This document shows, one piece after another, positions 8,925-17,201 of a stretch of DNA of 64,000 bases. The DNA is from RBG-16-64-13 sp963718375. GTDB lineage: Bacteria > Actinomycetota > Thermoleophilia > RBG-16-64-13. Under the pieces are notes generated by a model that made no database searches, was not told the DNA's origin, and saw only the letters and a list, made by a program, of their open reading frames with translations. The stretch is taken from positions 7,087 through 71,086 of the forward strand of contig CAVQZD010000010.1 of the NCBI GenBank assembly GCA_963718375.1, in the 5' to 3' direction. Made by a program: the position numbers and the translations under genes. Numbering within the stretch: position 1 is the first letter of the stretch; the number at the start of each line of letters is the position of its first letter.

Positions 8925-10442
8925 GTGGTGTTCCGCGCGGATGGCTCCGTGAGAGAAGGGTCGGGCCATGTGATGCGATGCCTGACATTGGCAGAAGAAC
9001 TTATGGCCCGTGGCATCACATGTTCTCTCGTCTATCGTGCGGCCGACAAGGCCCTTGTGGACTTGGTCTCGGCGGCGGGAGTGGCGGTCCATCAACTCGG
9101 AGTCACCGGCGTCAATGACGACGCGCACGCGACCCTATCGGTCATCGACGAGCCGAATACTGCGGCGTTCGTGGTCGATTCCTACTTGCTCGGCCTTGGC
9201 TGGGAGCGAGCCGTGGCAGCTGCCGGCGCTCGGGTGGCCTGCATAGAGGATCTGGACTGCAGGCGCCATACGGCGGATCTCCTTCTCGACCAGAACTACC
9301 ACCCTTGCCATCTCGAGCGGTATGCACGCAGGGTCGGCCCACGCACCCGTCTGCTCCTTGGGCCATCGTATGCATTGGTGAGGCCGGAGTTCAGGAGGAC
9401 CAGAGAACGCAACAGGTCCGGAGCGATAGAGCGGGTGCTTGTATATGCTGGCGGAGGTAGGACTGCGGGGCGGACTACGGCCACCATACTCAGAGGTCTC
9501 AGAGGCATGGATAACCTGCGGGTGGACGTAGTGACGGGGTTCGCAGCCTCTCCCCTCAAGCAGAGCTTGGACGGCGGCGGGCGGGTCCGCTTCTGGAAGC
9601 AGGTCTCGTCCGAGGAGATGGCCGGACTGATGGGTGAGGCCGACCTGTTCATCGGGGGCGCTGGCGGGTCCACATGGGAGCGCGCATGCCAGGGTCTGCC
9701 GTCCATAGTGGTGTCAGCGCGCTCTGGACAAGACGAGATTCTTCGGGCCTTGGCCGCCGCGGGGATTGTGGTCTGTGCTGGAGACCACAGAGGGCTTTCC
9801 GAAGCGTTGATAGAGTCTCTCGTCGGGAATCTCATGGATGACCCTGAAGCGGTCAGGACAATGTCCGAGCGGGCCAAGCAAATGGTGGATGGTCTTGGCT
9901 CTGTTCGCGTGGCGGACGCCTTGGTGGGAGGGGAGAAGCCACACGACCAAGTGTCCCTGGTCCCCTTCGAGCCCCGGCATGTGAGTCGGACCTTCACGTG
10001 GGTGACTGACCCTGCGCTGCGGCAAGAGTTCTCCCTGCACAGACACATCACCCGCGCCAGCAATCGAGCGTTCTATCGAACCGCGCTCGGCGACGAAACA
10101 CAGCGCTTCTATGCCATCATGTGGGGCTCTGAGCATATCGGTAATGCTGGTCTACGGCGCATCGACCTTGAGAGGCTGGAGGCGGAGGTGTGGATATACA
10201 TCGGCGACCGTGCCAACCGCGGAAAGGGGTATGGCAGTGTCGGCCTCGGACGTCTGCTGGCTGAAGCAAGGCAGTGCCTGGGTCTGAGAGCGCTGTATCT
10301 CCACGTGGCCGAGACGAACGCGGCCGCGCTGGCCCTGTATGCTGGCCTAGGATTCGCCATTGAGAAGGCCGCCAACGACGATCCTGAATGGGCCGGGGCA
10401 CAGCATGCGGTGTTCCGCATGAAGAAGGAGATCCAGCCGTAA
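8925..10442 (+). CDS. pseG-pseH: PseG-PseH fusion: UDP-sugar hydrolase plus N-acetyltransferase for pseudaminic acid
   Basis: About 505 residues with two enzymes in line. Residues 1 to about 330 are PseG: a GT-B-like UDP-sugar hydrolase with FRADGSVREGSGHVMRCLTL at the start and FIGGAGGSTWERACQGLPS in the C-terminal Rossmann half. Residues about 345-505 are a GNAT N-acetyltransferase of PseH type: VPFEPRHVSRTFTWVTDP, then GNAGLRRIDLERLEAEVWIY, the acetyl-CoA loop RGKGYGSVGLG, and VAETNAAALALYAGLGF. PseH acetylates the 4-amino group made by PseC; PseG then releases UDP. The fusion joins consecutive steps, in reverse order along the chain. The GTG at 8925 fits the family N-terminus; a GTG at 8928 and a TTG at 8886 inside pseC are alternatives. 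Confidence 0.9.
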   Translation: MVFRADGSVREGSGHVMRCLTLAEELMARGITCSLVYRAADKALVDLVSAAGVAVHQLGVTGVNDDAHATLSVIDEPNTAAFVVDSYLLGLGWERAVAAAGARVACIEDLDCRRHTADLLLDQNYHPCHLERYARRVGPRTRLLLGPSYALVRPEFRRTRERNRSGAIERVLVYAGGGRTAGRTTATILRGLRGMDNLRVDVVTGFAASPLKQSLDGGGRVRFWKQVSSEEMAGLMGEADLFIGGAGGSTWERACQGLPSIVVSARSGQDEILRALAAAGIVVCAGDHRGLSEALIESLVGNLMDDPEAVRTMSERAKQMVDGLGSVRVADALVGGEKPHDQVSLVPFEPRHVSRTFTWVTDPALRQEFSLHRHITRASNRAFYRTALGDETQRFYAIMWGSEHIGNAGLRRIDLERLEAEVWIYIGDRANRGKGYGSVGLGRLLAEARQCLGLRALYLHVAETNAAALALYAGLGFAIEKAANDDPEWAGAQHAVFRMKKEIQP

Positions 10443-10447
10443 GAGTC

Positions 10448-11167
10448 GTGGCCATAATCCAGGCTCGCATGGGGAGCACGCGCCTTCCGGGCAAGGTGCT
10501 GTTGGACCTCGCGGGCGAACCCGTTCTCGCGAGGGTCGTCCAGCGCACCGCGCGGGCGCGCATGGTGGACGAGGTTGTGGTGGCTACCACCACTGACAGC
10601 AAGGACTCACAGATAGTGGATCTATGCGAAGAGCGTGGTTGGTCCTACTCCAGAGGCAGCGAGGCCGATGTGCTAGACCGATACGTTCAGGCTGCCAAGG
10701 GATTCAGAGCGGACGCAGTCGTGCGTATCACCTCTGACTGCCCGGCGATCGATCCAGAAGTAATCGACTTGGTGGTGCGGGCCTTTCTTGAGAGCCAGCC
10801 ATCGGTGGACTACGCCTCCAACGGGGTGCCGCCCCAAACGTATCCTCGGGGCATGGTGGCGGAGGTAGTAGGTCTTGAGGCGCTGTGTAAGGCCCATGAT
10901 CTCGCTGAGGACGAATCCTCGCGCGAACATGTGACCCTCTTCGTGTACAGGCACCCAGAGATGTTCAAGATCAGGGGGGTATACAACTCAACCGACCTGT
11001 CCCCTCACCGCTGGACTTTGGACACTCCCGAGGATCTCGAACTGCTGCGCCTGATATTCAACAGTTATCCGGATGACACATTCAGCTGGCATCAGGTGGT
11101 GCAGCTGCTCGCCGCGCATCCGGAGTGGCGGGATCTCAACCGGCACGTGGTCCAGAAGAGCGTGTAG
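10448..11167 (+). CDS. pseF: CMP-nonulosonate cytidylyltransferase, SpsF/PseF-like
   Basis: About 239 residues of the cytidylyltransferase family that includes Bacillus SpsF. The nucleotide-binding N-terminus AIIQARMGSTRLPGKVL is diagnostic, followed by VVATTTDSKDSQIVDLC, RGSEADVLDRYVQAAK and ITSDCPAIDPEVIDLVV. Within this cluster it should activate pseudaminic acid with CTP. Classical PseF is a different subgroup of the same fold, so function rests on context. The start is uncertain: AAGGAG at 10425 lies 8 nt before a GTA codon but 17 nt before the GTG at 10448, which is the nearest accepted start codon. It begins 5 nt after the pseG-pseH stop. Confidence 0.82.
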   Translation: MAIIQARMGSTRLPGKVLLDLAGEPVLARVVQRTARARMVDEVVVATTTDSKDSQIVDLCEERGWSYSRGSEADVLDRYVQAAKGFRADAVVRITSDCPAIDPEVIDLVVRAFLESQPSVDYASNGVPPQTYPRGMVAEVVGLEALCKAHDLAEDESSREHVTLFVYRHPEMFKIRGVYNSTDLSPHRWTLDTPEDLELLRLIFNSYPDDTFSWHQVVQLLAAHPEWRDLNRHVVQKSV

Positions 11168-11179
11168 AGGGAGTCATTG

Positions 11180-11938
11180 ATGAACTGCGCGATGATGCAG
11201 CCGACCTTCATGCCCTGGCAGGGGTTCTTCGAACTCATCTTGAAGAGTGACCGCTTCGTCCTAACGGACGATTCCCAGTTCTCTCCCCAGAGCTACCATC
11301 AGAGGAACCGACTGTTCATCGCGAGGGGCCGCGCGGATTGGTACACGGTCCCAGTAATCAGGGACACGTCATACTCAGCGCCGCTGAATCAAGTACGCGT
11401 AGTGGAGGACGGGTCCTGGTCGAATGAGATGCTCAAGCGTTTGCAGGCCAACTACGGCAGGGCTCCGTATTTCGATAGCCTGTACCCTTGGTTGGTGTCG
11501 TGGCTTTCAGTGCGGCAACAGTCCCTGGCCGATTTGAACATTGCGTTCATAAGCAAGATGTGTGAGTTGATGCACATAGATACCGAAGTGTGGAGGGGTT
11601 CCGACCACCCTTCCTCCAAGAAGCGTTCAGAACGCGTGCTCGATCTGCTCGGATGGTGCGAGGCGGACCGCTATCTCTGCGCGAACGGATCGTTCGAATA
11701 CATGCTAGAGGATGGATTGTTTCCCAGCGCCGAGGTGGAGGTCGTCTTTCAGGATCACGTCTGCACACCGTATCCTCAGATCGGGTCTCCTGGCAGCTTC
11801 GTGCCCTACTTGTCGGTGCTAGACGCGATGATGAACGTCGGGCCTGAAGGTGTTCGCGCGTTGGTGGGTTCGGGCACTAAGCGCTGGCTGACTTGGGAGG
11901 ACAGGAAGGACATTCACCAGCGCGGAGGAGATGCATGA
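11180..11938 (+). CDS. WbqC-like family protein
   Basis: A 252-residue protein opening MNCAMMQPTFMPWQGFFELI, the hallmark of the WbqC-like family (typically IMQPYFFPYIGYFQLI). Further family features are the VLTDDSQFSPQSYHQRNRL stretch and the DLGIKT-type SFEYMLEDGLFPSAEVEV near the C-terminus. Family members sit in O-antigen and nonulosonate clusters; they have been proposed to acylate or otherwise modify amino-sugars, but I know of no firm biochemical assignment. The ATG at 11180 is preceded by GAGGGAG at good spacing. It lies between pseF and pseI genes, so modification of the nonulosonate N-acyl group is plausible. Confidence 0.8.
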   Translation: MNCAMMQPTFMPWQGFFELILKSDRFVLTDDSQFSPQSYHQRNRLFIARGRADWYTVPVIRDTSYSAPLNQVRVVEDGSWSNEMLKRLQANYGRAPYFDSLYPWLVSWLSVRQQSLADLNIAFISKMCELMHIDTEVWRGSDHPSSKKRSERVLDLLGWCEADRYLCANGSFEYMLEDGLFPSAEVEVVFQDHVCTPYPQIGSPGSFVPYLSVLDAMMNVGPEGVRALVGSGTKRWLTWEDRKDIHQRGGDA

Positions 11939-11972
11939 AGGCCACGACGGGCGTGGAGGAGCAGACCGTGTG

Positions 11973-12704
11973 ATGACAGAAGGGCGCGATCGTCTAGTCA
12001 AGCACTTACACGCTATGTCGCAGGTTCTTGTGCTGCGTCGAGGTCGCGCTGACAGCGAGCGCTTCGATTTGCTCTTCCCCGGTCTTCATGATCAGATGGT
12101 CTCGAAAGATCTCGCAGAACTCGCGGCACACCACGCTCGCTATGTGACTGAAGTGTCCAGTCCGAAGAGGGCGATATCCTTGGAGTTGGCAATGCTGATC
12201 AGGGTTCTGTGTGAGCGCCTACGCCCTGAGCGCATGATCGACTTGGGCTCCGGTTTCAGTTCGTTCGTTCTTCGTGACTACAGCTCCCGGATTGTGCCGA
12301 GGCCAGAAGTGTGGTCTGTGGAAGGTGATCAACGCTGGCTGGAAGAGACCGCGTCATTCCTGCGCGCACACGGCTTGCCAGATGACCAGTTGCTCACGTG
12401 GGCGGACTTCACCGAGTCATCACCGGGTCGGTTCGATTTTGTGCTTGCCGATTCATTCCGGGACGTGGATGAACCCGGTGGTGACAACTACCCGCGGTTC
12501 TTGGAGCTGTTGGCGCAAAACGGTGTGTTGGTGCTGGATGACTTTCAGAAACGCAGTTATCGCGTCAATGCCTATCGAGCTCTGCGCGGAACCGGACATA
12601 CGCTGTATGTCCTCAGCGAGTACGCCCGGGACTCCTTCGGTCGCTATCCTGCCATGGTGGTCGGGACTGAAGAGCAAGTCAGGCCCGGCAATGTCACCGG
12701 ATAG
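11973..12704 (+). CDS. Class I SAM-dependent methyltransferase-like protein
   Basis: A 243-residue protein with a Rossmann methyltransferase core: motif I MIDLGSGFSSFVL, motif II VWSVEGDQRWLEETA, and a late motif RFDFVLADSF followed by NGVLVLDDFQKR. The acidic Asp-Asp before FQKR resembles the product-side loop of O-methyltransferases. About 75 residues of helical N-terminal extension precede the core. Role inferred from context: methylating a glycan residue or biosynthetic intermediate. ATG 11973 was chosen because GGAGGAG lies 11 nt upstream; an ATG at 11931 overlaps wbqC and has its purine box only one base away. Confidence 0.7.
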   Translation: MTEGRDRLVKHLHAMSQVLVLRRGRADSERFDLLFPGLHDQMVSKDLAELAAHHARYVTEVSSPKRAISLELAMLIRVLCERLRPERMIDLGSGFSSFVLRDYSSRIVPRPEVWSVEGDQRWLEETASFLRAHGLPDDQLLTWADFTESSPGRFDFVLADSFRDVDEPGGDNYPRFLELLAQNGVLVLDDFQKRSYRVNAYRALRGTGHTLYVLSEYARDSFGRYPAMVVGTEEQVRPGNVTG

Positions 12705-12716
12705 AGGAGGGCACGA

Positions 12717-13760
12717 GTGGAGCTTGGCGGTCTGAGAGTATCGACTGATTCGCCCCCATTTGTCATCGCTGAGATGTCAGGCAATCACAACGGCAGCCTG
12801 GAAAGGGCCTTGGCGATAGTGGAGGCTGCCGCGAGAGCCGGCGCCCACGCACTCAAGCTGCAGACGTACACCCCAGACACTATGACCCTCGATCTCTGCG
12901 GAGGAGAGTTCGTCATAGACGATGTGGACAGCCCTTGGACCGGCCAGACTCTTTTTGAGCTGTACCGCAAGGCCCACACGCCCTGGGAGTGGCACGAGCA
13001 GATATTCCGAAGGGCGCGAGAATGCGGCATGGTGGCTTTCAGCACCCCCTTTGACGAATCCGCTGTCGACTTCCTAGAATCGCTTGATGTGCCCTGCTAC
13101 AAGATTGCTTCTCCCGAGAACGTCGACCTGCCCTTGATCAGGAAGGTGGGCAGTGCTGGCAAACCCATGTTCATCTCAACGGGCATGGCCACGTTGGAGG
13201 AGTTGGAGGAGGCTCTAGTGACTGCCAGAGAAGCTGGAGCTCCTGAAGTGGTGCTGCTGAAATGCACCAGCGCGTATCCTGCTTCGACCGCAGACTCCAA
13301 CTTGGTGACTCTCACTCACATGCGAGGACACTTTGGCTGCGAAGTCGGGCTCTCCGACCATACGGTCGACAATGCTGCGGCAATAGCGTCCGTGGCCTTG
13401 GGCGCAACAGTGATCGAGAAACATCTCACGCTTGACCGCAGCGATGGCGGTGTCGACAGCGCGTTCTCTCTCGAACCGAGAGAGCTTGCCCAGCTCGTGC
13501 GAGAGACCAGGCAGGCGTGGCAAGCTCTCGGCTCCGTGAAGTATGGTCCGACTGAAGCCGAAAGGGTGTCCGTCAAGTATCGGCGGTCCATATACGTGGT
13601 GGAAGATCTGCGGCGCGGCGATCTCCTCACTGGGCGCAATCTGCGCTGCATTCGCCCGGGGCTGGGGCTGGCCCCCAAGCATTACGACACCGTGTTGGGC
13701 AAGGCAGTCAATCAGGCTGTCAAGCGCGGTACTCCGCTTGGCTGGGAGATGGTGGATTGA
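12717..13760 (+). CDS. pseI: Pseudaminic acid synthase PseI (NeuB family)
   Basis: A 347-residue sialic-acid-synthase relative. The TIM barrel carries VIAEMSGNHNGSLERAL, KLQTYTPDTMTLD (a PseI rather than NeuB feature), STPFDESAVDFLESL, ISTGMATLEELEEAL, LKCTSAYPA and EVGLSDHT; residues about 285-347 form the antifreeze-like SAF domain (SIYVVEDLRRGDLLTGRN). PseI condenses the free 2,4-diacetamido sugar with phosphoenolpyruvate to give pseudaminic acid. The GTG start has a strong AGAGGAGGG box about 6-8 nt upstream. It is separated from pseF by wbqC and a methyltransferase but clearly in the same transcription run. Confidence 0.95.
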   Translation: MELGGLRVSTDSPPFVIAEMSGNHNGSLERALAIVEAAARAGAHALKLQTYTPDTMTLDLCGGEFVIDDVDSPWTGQTLFELYRKAHTPWEWHEQIFRRARECGMVAFSTPFDESAVDFLESLDVPCYKIASPENVDLPLIRKVGSAGKPMFISTGMATLEELEEALVTAREAGAPEVVLLKCTSAYPASTADSNLVTLTHMRGHFGCEVGLSDHTVDNAAAIASVALGATVIEKHLTLDRSDGGVDSAFSLEPRELAQLVRETRQAWQALGSVKYGPTEAERVSVKYRRSIYVVEDLRRGDLLTGRNLRCIRPGLGLAPKHYDTVLGKAVNQAVKRGTPLGWEMVD

Positions 13761-13791
13761 GGCCTAGCAGACTGCCGCCGGTACCCTGAGG

Positions 13792-14505
13792 ATGAGGCTC
13801 ATCCAAGAACAGGTGCAAGATCGAATCCAAACGGCTTTGGACTATTGTTTGGAGGGCAATCGATGCCCGAGGGTATTGGATGCCGGTTGTGGCTCCGCGG
13901 CCCACGTGCGCTTCCCCGAAGGCGCTCGCATGACCGGCATCGACATCTCTCAGAAGCAACTCGACCGGAACAAGGACCTGCAGGAGACGATCCTGGGGGA
14001 TATCCAAACGTATCCGTTGCCGTCCGGAGCCTTCGACGTGGTCGTGTGTTGGGATGTTCTTGAACATCTGCAGCATCCGGAGTCGGCAGTGCGCAATCTT
14101 GCCGCTGCCATAAGAGAGGAGGGGCTGCTGATCTTGGCTTTCCCGGACCCTCGCTCACTGAAGGGTCTGATCACACGCCTGACGCCTCATCGGTTCCACG
14201 TCTGGTCGTATCGTCACCTGAGGCGCTCCAAACGAGCCGGGACCGAGGACTACGGCCCCTTTCCTACTGTGATGAGCCCCGAAATGGCGCCGGACAGAGT
14301 CATCAGGTTGGGGAGAGAGCTAGGACTGACCACCGAGTTAGACCTCGCCTTCAGCGCCACCCGGTTGTCGCGGCGGCGGGCTTTGCCCGTGCAGATCTGC
14401 GAAGTCGTCCTGGAGGGTGTCGCCATTCTGCTGCGAGTCGTCACCTGGGGCAGATATCGAGGCGAATTGAGCGAACGTCGCCTCGTCTTTCGCAGGGAAG
14501 ACTAG
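13792..14505 (+). CDS. SAM-dependent methyltransferase (Methyltransf_11/UbiE type)
   Basis: A 237-residue protein. Motif I VLDAGCGSAAHVRFPEGA is followed by MTGIDISQKQLDRNKDLQ, then the post-motif FDVVVCWDVLEHLQHPESAV and LLILAFPDPRSLKGLI. This is the common small-molecule methyltransferase layout seen in many glycan clusters (capping or decoration of sugars). A hydrophobic C-terminal segment (VVLEGVAILLRVV) may anchor it to the membrane. It is 31 bp after pseI, in the same direction. The substrate cannot be read from sequence; a 3-O- or 8-O-methyl cap on the glycan is possible. Confidence 0.8.
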   Translation: MRLIQEQVQDRIQTALDYCLEGNRCPRVLDAGCGSAAHVRFPEGARMTGIDISQKQLDRNKDLQETILGDIQTYPLPSGAFDVVVCWDVLEHLQHPESAVRNLAAAIREEGLLILAFPDPRSLKGLITRLTPHRFHVWSYRHLRRSKRAGTEDYGPFPTVMSPEMAPDRVIRLGRELGLTTELDLAFSATRLSRRRALPVQICEVVLEGVAILLRVVTWGRYRGELSERRLVFRRED

Positions 14506-14624
14506 CCCGCGGCCGATCGTCGCCCAGGTACTCGCCGCACCTTCCGCCATTTCCCCGGGTGCTGTATATCCGGACGCACGCAAGAACGACTGAGCGCTGC
14601 AGCCTAGTTCGGCAACCATCCTGC

Positions 14625-14630
14625 TACACT
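14625..14630 (+). promoter_or_regulatory. Extended -10 box, possible leaderless promoter
   Basis: TGCTACACT (14622-14630) matches an extended -10 (TGnTAnnnT). It ends 7 nt before the ATG at 14638, so transcription would begin at or next to the start codon. No ribosome-binding site is present in between. No -35 match is visible. Confidence 0.4.
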
Positions 14631-14637
14631 CAGCCCC

Positions 14638-15504
14638 ATGAACCGTGACCGTCTCGCCGGCAGGCTGCTGCGCCGCCTTAGCGACGCCGGCCGCGGCCCC
14701 AAGCCTCATCCCATCCTGCGCTGGGCCTATCAGAGACTCGTGGGCGCAGAGCTAGGCGCGGCCCGCCTAGCCACCGTGGGGCGGCGGGTTCGCCCAGCAG
14801 ATCCGGGCAATCTCACCTTGGTCATCAAGACCTTCGAGCGCCCCGACCTGCTTCGGCGCTTGCTGAGGAGCGCGCGCAGGGTCTTCGCTGGGCCCATCAT
14901 TATCGCCGACGACAGCGAGACGCCGTTCGTCAGTGACGATCCGCTGGTGACCATCATCGCCCTGCCCTTCGACTCGGGTGTGGGCGCCGGTCGCAACGCG
15001 CTCGTCGATGCCGTCAGCGCCGAATACCTGATGATGTGTGACGACGACATGGTCTTGCTGCCCGATCTCGACGTGGGTAGACCGCTCGCCTACATGGCGC
15101 GCAACCGGGATGTAGATCTGTACGGTGGCCGGGTGATCGATCTGCCCAGGTGGAGGAGCTTCGACTATGCGGCGGCCCCTCTGTTCGGTTGTCCACGGCC
15201 GCCGCTGAAGGAGCAGGGCACCATCATCGACGGTCTGCCTGTCTACTACAAGGTGCCCAACTTCTACATCGCGCGCACTGAGAAGGTGCGCCGAGTCCGC
15301 TACGACGACCGGCTGAAGCGGGTCGATCATGCCGACTTCTTCACTCGCGCCTACGGCGCGTTGGTGTGCGTCCTCGATCGCTCCTGGGCCTGTCTGCACG
15401 CGGGCTCGCTGTTCGACGCGCGTTACCAGTCGTTCCGCATGGACATGGGCGCGGACTCGGCCTACCTGGTGCAGAAGTGGCAGTTGGGCGGACGTAGGGT
15501 CTAG
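14638..15504 (+). CDS. Glycosyltransferase, GT2-like (GT-A fold)
   Basis: A 288-residue protein. After an Arg-rich, Ala-rich N-terminus, the GT-A core runs LTLVIKTFERPDLLRRLLRS, PIIIADDSE, GVGAGRNALVDAVSAEYLMM and the metal-binding CDDDMVLLPD. The acceptor half has YKVPNFYIARTEKVRRVRYD and RVDHADFFTRAYGALV, which resembles the animal-type beta-GalNAc-transferase branch of GT2 rather than processive synthases. It is separated from the upstream operon by 132 bp and has its own promoter candidate. It may add the final sugar to the surface glycan. Confidence 0.75.
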   Translation: MNRDRLAGRLLRRLSDAGRGPKPHPILRWAYQRLVGAELGAARLATVGRRVRPADPGNLTLVIKTFERPDLLRRLLRSARRVFAGPIIIADDSETPFVSDDPLVTIIALPFDSGVGAGRNALVDAVSAEYLMMCDDDMVLLPDLDVGRPLAYMARNRDVDLYGGRVIDLPRWRSFDYAAAPLFGCPRPPLKEQGTIIDGLPVYYKVPNFYIARTEKVRRVRYDDRLKRVDHADFFTRAYGALVCVLDRSWACLHAGSLFDARYQSFRMDMGADSAYLVQKWQLGGRRV

Positions 15505-15630
15505 TGGGCCTGGGCTTGGGCGCCAAGCCGCGCCCCCTGACGGCGTCTCCCGGCTCCTGCATCTTGCGTTCGACCCTCGCGTCCACCAGAGTAGGCCCAA
15601 AGTCGCACGCGCCGCGCAGGGCGGGCGGCC

Positions 15631-15636
15631 TATGAT
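15631..15636 (+). promoter_or_regulatory. Candidate -10 box for the vapBC-like pair
   Basis: The gap 15505-15714 holds one AT-rich hexamer, TATGAT at 15631-15636, about 80 nt before the antitoxin start. The rest of the gap is GC-rich with no obvious structure. No -35 match or operator palindrome is clear. Confidence 0.25.
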
Positions 15637-15714
15637 GGTCTGTAGGCGTCAGTATGCAGTAGGTCTTGCGGACATCAGTAGGGACTGCTGACAAACGTAG
15701 CTCTGGAGGATACA

Positions 15715-15999
15715 ATGGCATCAACCAGTCAAACGTGGGAGCTTCCGATGCCAAACCTCCGTGTAGGCCGTCGGGGACAGATAACCATCCCCAGTGAACT
15801 CAGGCGTGAGCTCAGTCTCGAAGAGGGTGCGCATTTGATGGCGCAGGTGCGCGATGGGGAGTTGGTCCTGCGGCCGGCAGGCCGGTCCATCTTCGAGCTG
15901 CGCGGCAGTGTACACGTCGATGGGCCTCAGGACTTCACGGCGATCCGAGCCGAGGTCGAGGAGCGGCGCGCGAGGAGACTGGGCGGTGACTCAGAGTGA
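15715..15999 (+). CDS. AbrB/SpoVT-type antitoxin (VapB/MazE-like)
   Basis: A 94-residue protein with the swapped-hairpin DNA-binding fold: LRVGRRGQITIPSELRREL then LEEGAHLMAQVRDGELVLRP, the standard AbrB pattern with the G-Q-I-T-I-P core. The C-terminal tail (FTAIRAEVEERRARRLGG) is of the helical kind that binds a toxin. GGAGG lies 6-7 nt before the ATG. Its stop overlaps the PIN toxin start (GTGA), the usual antitoxin-first arrangement. It should neutralise the toxin and repress the operon. Confidence 0.88.
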   Translation: MASTSQTWELPMPNLRVGRRGQITIPSELRRELSLEEGAHLMAQVRDGELVLRPAGRSIFELRGSVHVDGPQDFTAIRAEVEERRARRLGGDSE

Positions 16000-16415
16000 C
16001 GGCCGCGTCGCTGTTCGTCGACACCAATGTCTTTCTGCGCTTCCTGACCAACGATGTGCCGCAGCAGGCCGCCGCGGCTGAGGCCTTGTTCCGGCGTGCG
16101 GCGGCCGGTGAGGTAGGACTCACGACCAATTCGCTAGTGCTGGCCGAACTGGTCTGGGTCCTGGAGTCGTACCACGGGCTGTCTCGAACCGAAGTGCGGG
16201 AGCGCGTACTCGCGGTCGCCCACATGGATGGGCTTGAGGCGCCCGAGGTCGACATAGTCACCGAAGCCGCCTTCGCGTACGAGACCTTGGGAGTGGACTT
16301 CGTCGATGCCTACAACGCCTGCTGGATGAGGCAGCAGAAGGTCACGCGGGTGGCGACCTTCGACGAGAAACACTTCACTCGGCTGGCTTGGGTGGGCATC
16401 GAGAAGATCGTGTGA
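15996..16415 (+). CDS. vapC: PIN-domain toxin, VapC-like ribonuclease
   Basis: A 139-residue PIN protein. The acidic active site is visible: Asp in LFVDTNVFLRFL, Glu in ELVWVLES, Asp in DFVDAYNACWM and Asp in VATFDEKHF. VapC toxins cleave tRNA or rRNA and are held in check by the upstream antitoxin. The GTG start overlaps the antitoxin TGA by 4 bp. All catalytic positions appear intact, so the toxin is probably functional. Confidence 0.9.
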   Translation: MTAASLFVDTNVFLRFLTNDVPQQAAAAEALFRRAAAGEVGLTTNSLVLAELVWVLESYHGLSRTEVRERVLAVAHMDGLEAPEVDIVTEAAFAYETLGVDFVDAYNACWMRQQKVTRVATFDEKHFTRLAWVGIEKIV

Positions 16416-16549
16416 CGCCTTCGAGTTTGGGGCCCACCAACTCTTGTTCCATGATCTATTGACGTATAACGTTCTAGCGCGTCAGCCGCGCCCGTTGGCC
16501 ATGGTACTCCATGCGATAGCCAACGCAGGATGTCGGCTGCACGCGCTTG

Positions 16550-16903
16550 CTAGAGCGCTCCACCCAGTTCTCTAACAAGCACATCGCACTCGTCGCGAAG
16601 TAGCGGCGCTTCGTTCTTGCCGATCGCCCAGACCGTAGCATCAATGATGGCCATGTAGTCATGCACGAGCTGATTGCGGAAGGCCACGATCATGCGCGCA
16701 TGAGATATCTGCGCAGCCACCTCAGGATGCAGTCGAGAAAGGCGATTCACCGCCTCGCCGATTATCGTGAACTCACGCTCGACCGCAGAACGTAGTGTTC
16801 GCTCGGCCTCGTATTTCGCGAGATCGACACCGGCCAGCGTTGCGGCAATCGCGTCACACGCCGCGACCACGTCGGACAGATAGGCTAGGGCGCTACGCGG
16901 CAT
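16550..16903 (-). CDS. hepT: HepT-like (DUF86) toxin
   Basis: A 117-residue helical protein with the HepT motif R-x4-H-x-Y seen as RNQLVHDY near residue 75, preceded by IGEAVNRLSRLHPEVAAQI, typical of the family. HepT proteins are HEPN RNases paired with minimal nucleotidyltransferases; MntA AMPylates the Tyr of this motif to inactivate the toxin. The gene overlaps the nucleotidyltransferase gene by 11 bp. The motif is intact. It converges on the vapC gene. Confidence 0.88.
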   Translation of the reverse strand: MPRSALAYLSDVVAACDAIAATLAGVDLAKYEAERTLRSAVEREFTIIGEAVNRLSRLHPEVAAQISHARMIVAFRNQLVHDYMAIIDATVWAIGKNEAPLLRDECDVLVRELGGAL

Positions 16904-17201
16904 AGAGGAGTTGCTTGGTCTGCTCGATGTCTTCCGCTATGTACGGATTCTTCACCGCGCCTACCATGACCAAGTCGACTTTGACGCCTAGCAAACCCTC
17001 GAGCTCATCCAGCATGTCGAAGTAGTCTTTGGCGAGCTCGTAAGGGTCACGTGGGGAGAAGTCGACGAGCAGGTCGATGTCACTCTCGCCCGGCCGGAAG
17101 TCATCCCGCAAGACCGAACCGAAGACGTCAACCCGAGCTACGCCATAGCGGGTGCAGATTGAGGCGATAGCCATACTCTTGTCAGAAAGCAGCGCGTTCA
17201 T
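16893..17201 (-). CDS. mntA: MntA-like minimal nucleotidyltransferase antitoxin
   Basis: A 102-residue protein of the MNT family. The active-site region is FGSVLRDDF followed by GESDIDLLVDF, giving Gly-Ser and Asp-x-Asp; the interval is eleven residues rather than the usual ten, a one-residue loop difference. MntA transfers AMP to HepT. The ATG at 17201 has GGAGG seven nucleotides upstream; in-frame codons further upstream lack a ribosome-binding site. It lies first in a two-gene leftward operon with hepT. Confidence 0.88.
   Translation of the reverse strand: MNALLSDKSMAIASICTRYGVARVDVFGSVLRDDFRPGESDIDLLVDFSPRDPYELAKDYFDMLDELEGLLGVKVDLVMVGAVKNPYIAEDIEQTKQLLYAA

Noticed and set aside
16452..16486. 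TTGACG-TATAAC as a promoter
   Set aside because: The two hexamers are adjacent without a spacer and lie between convergent genes, so no gene would be served by them in either direction.
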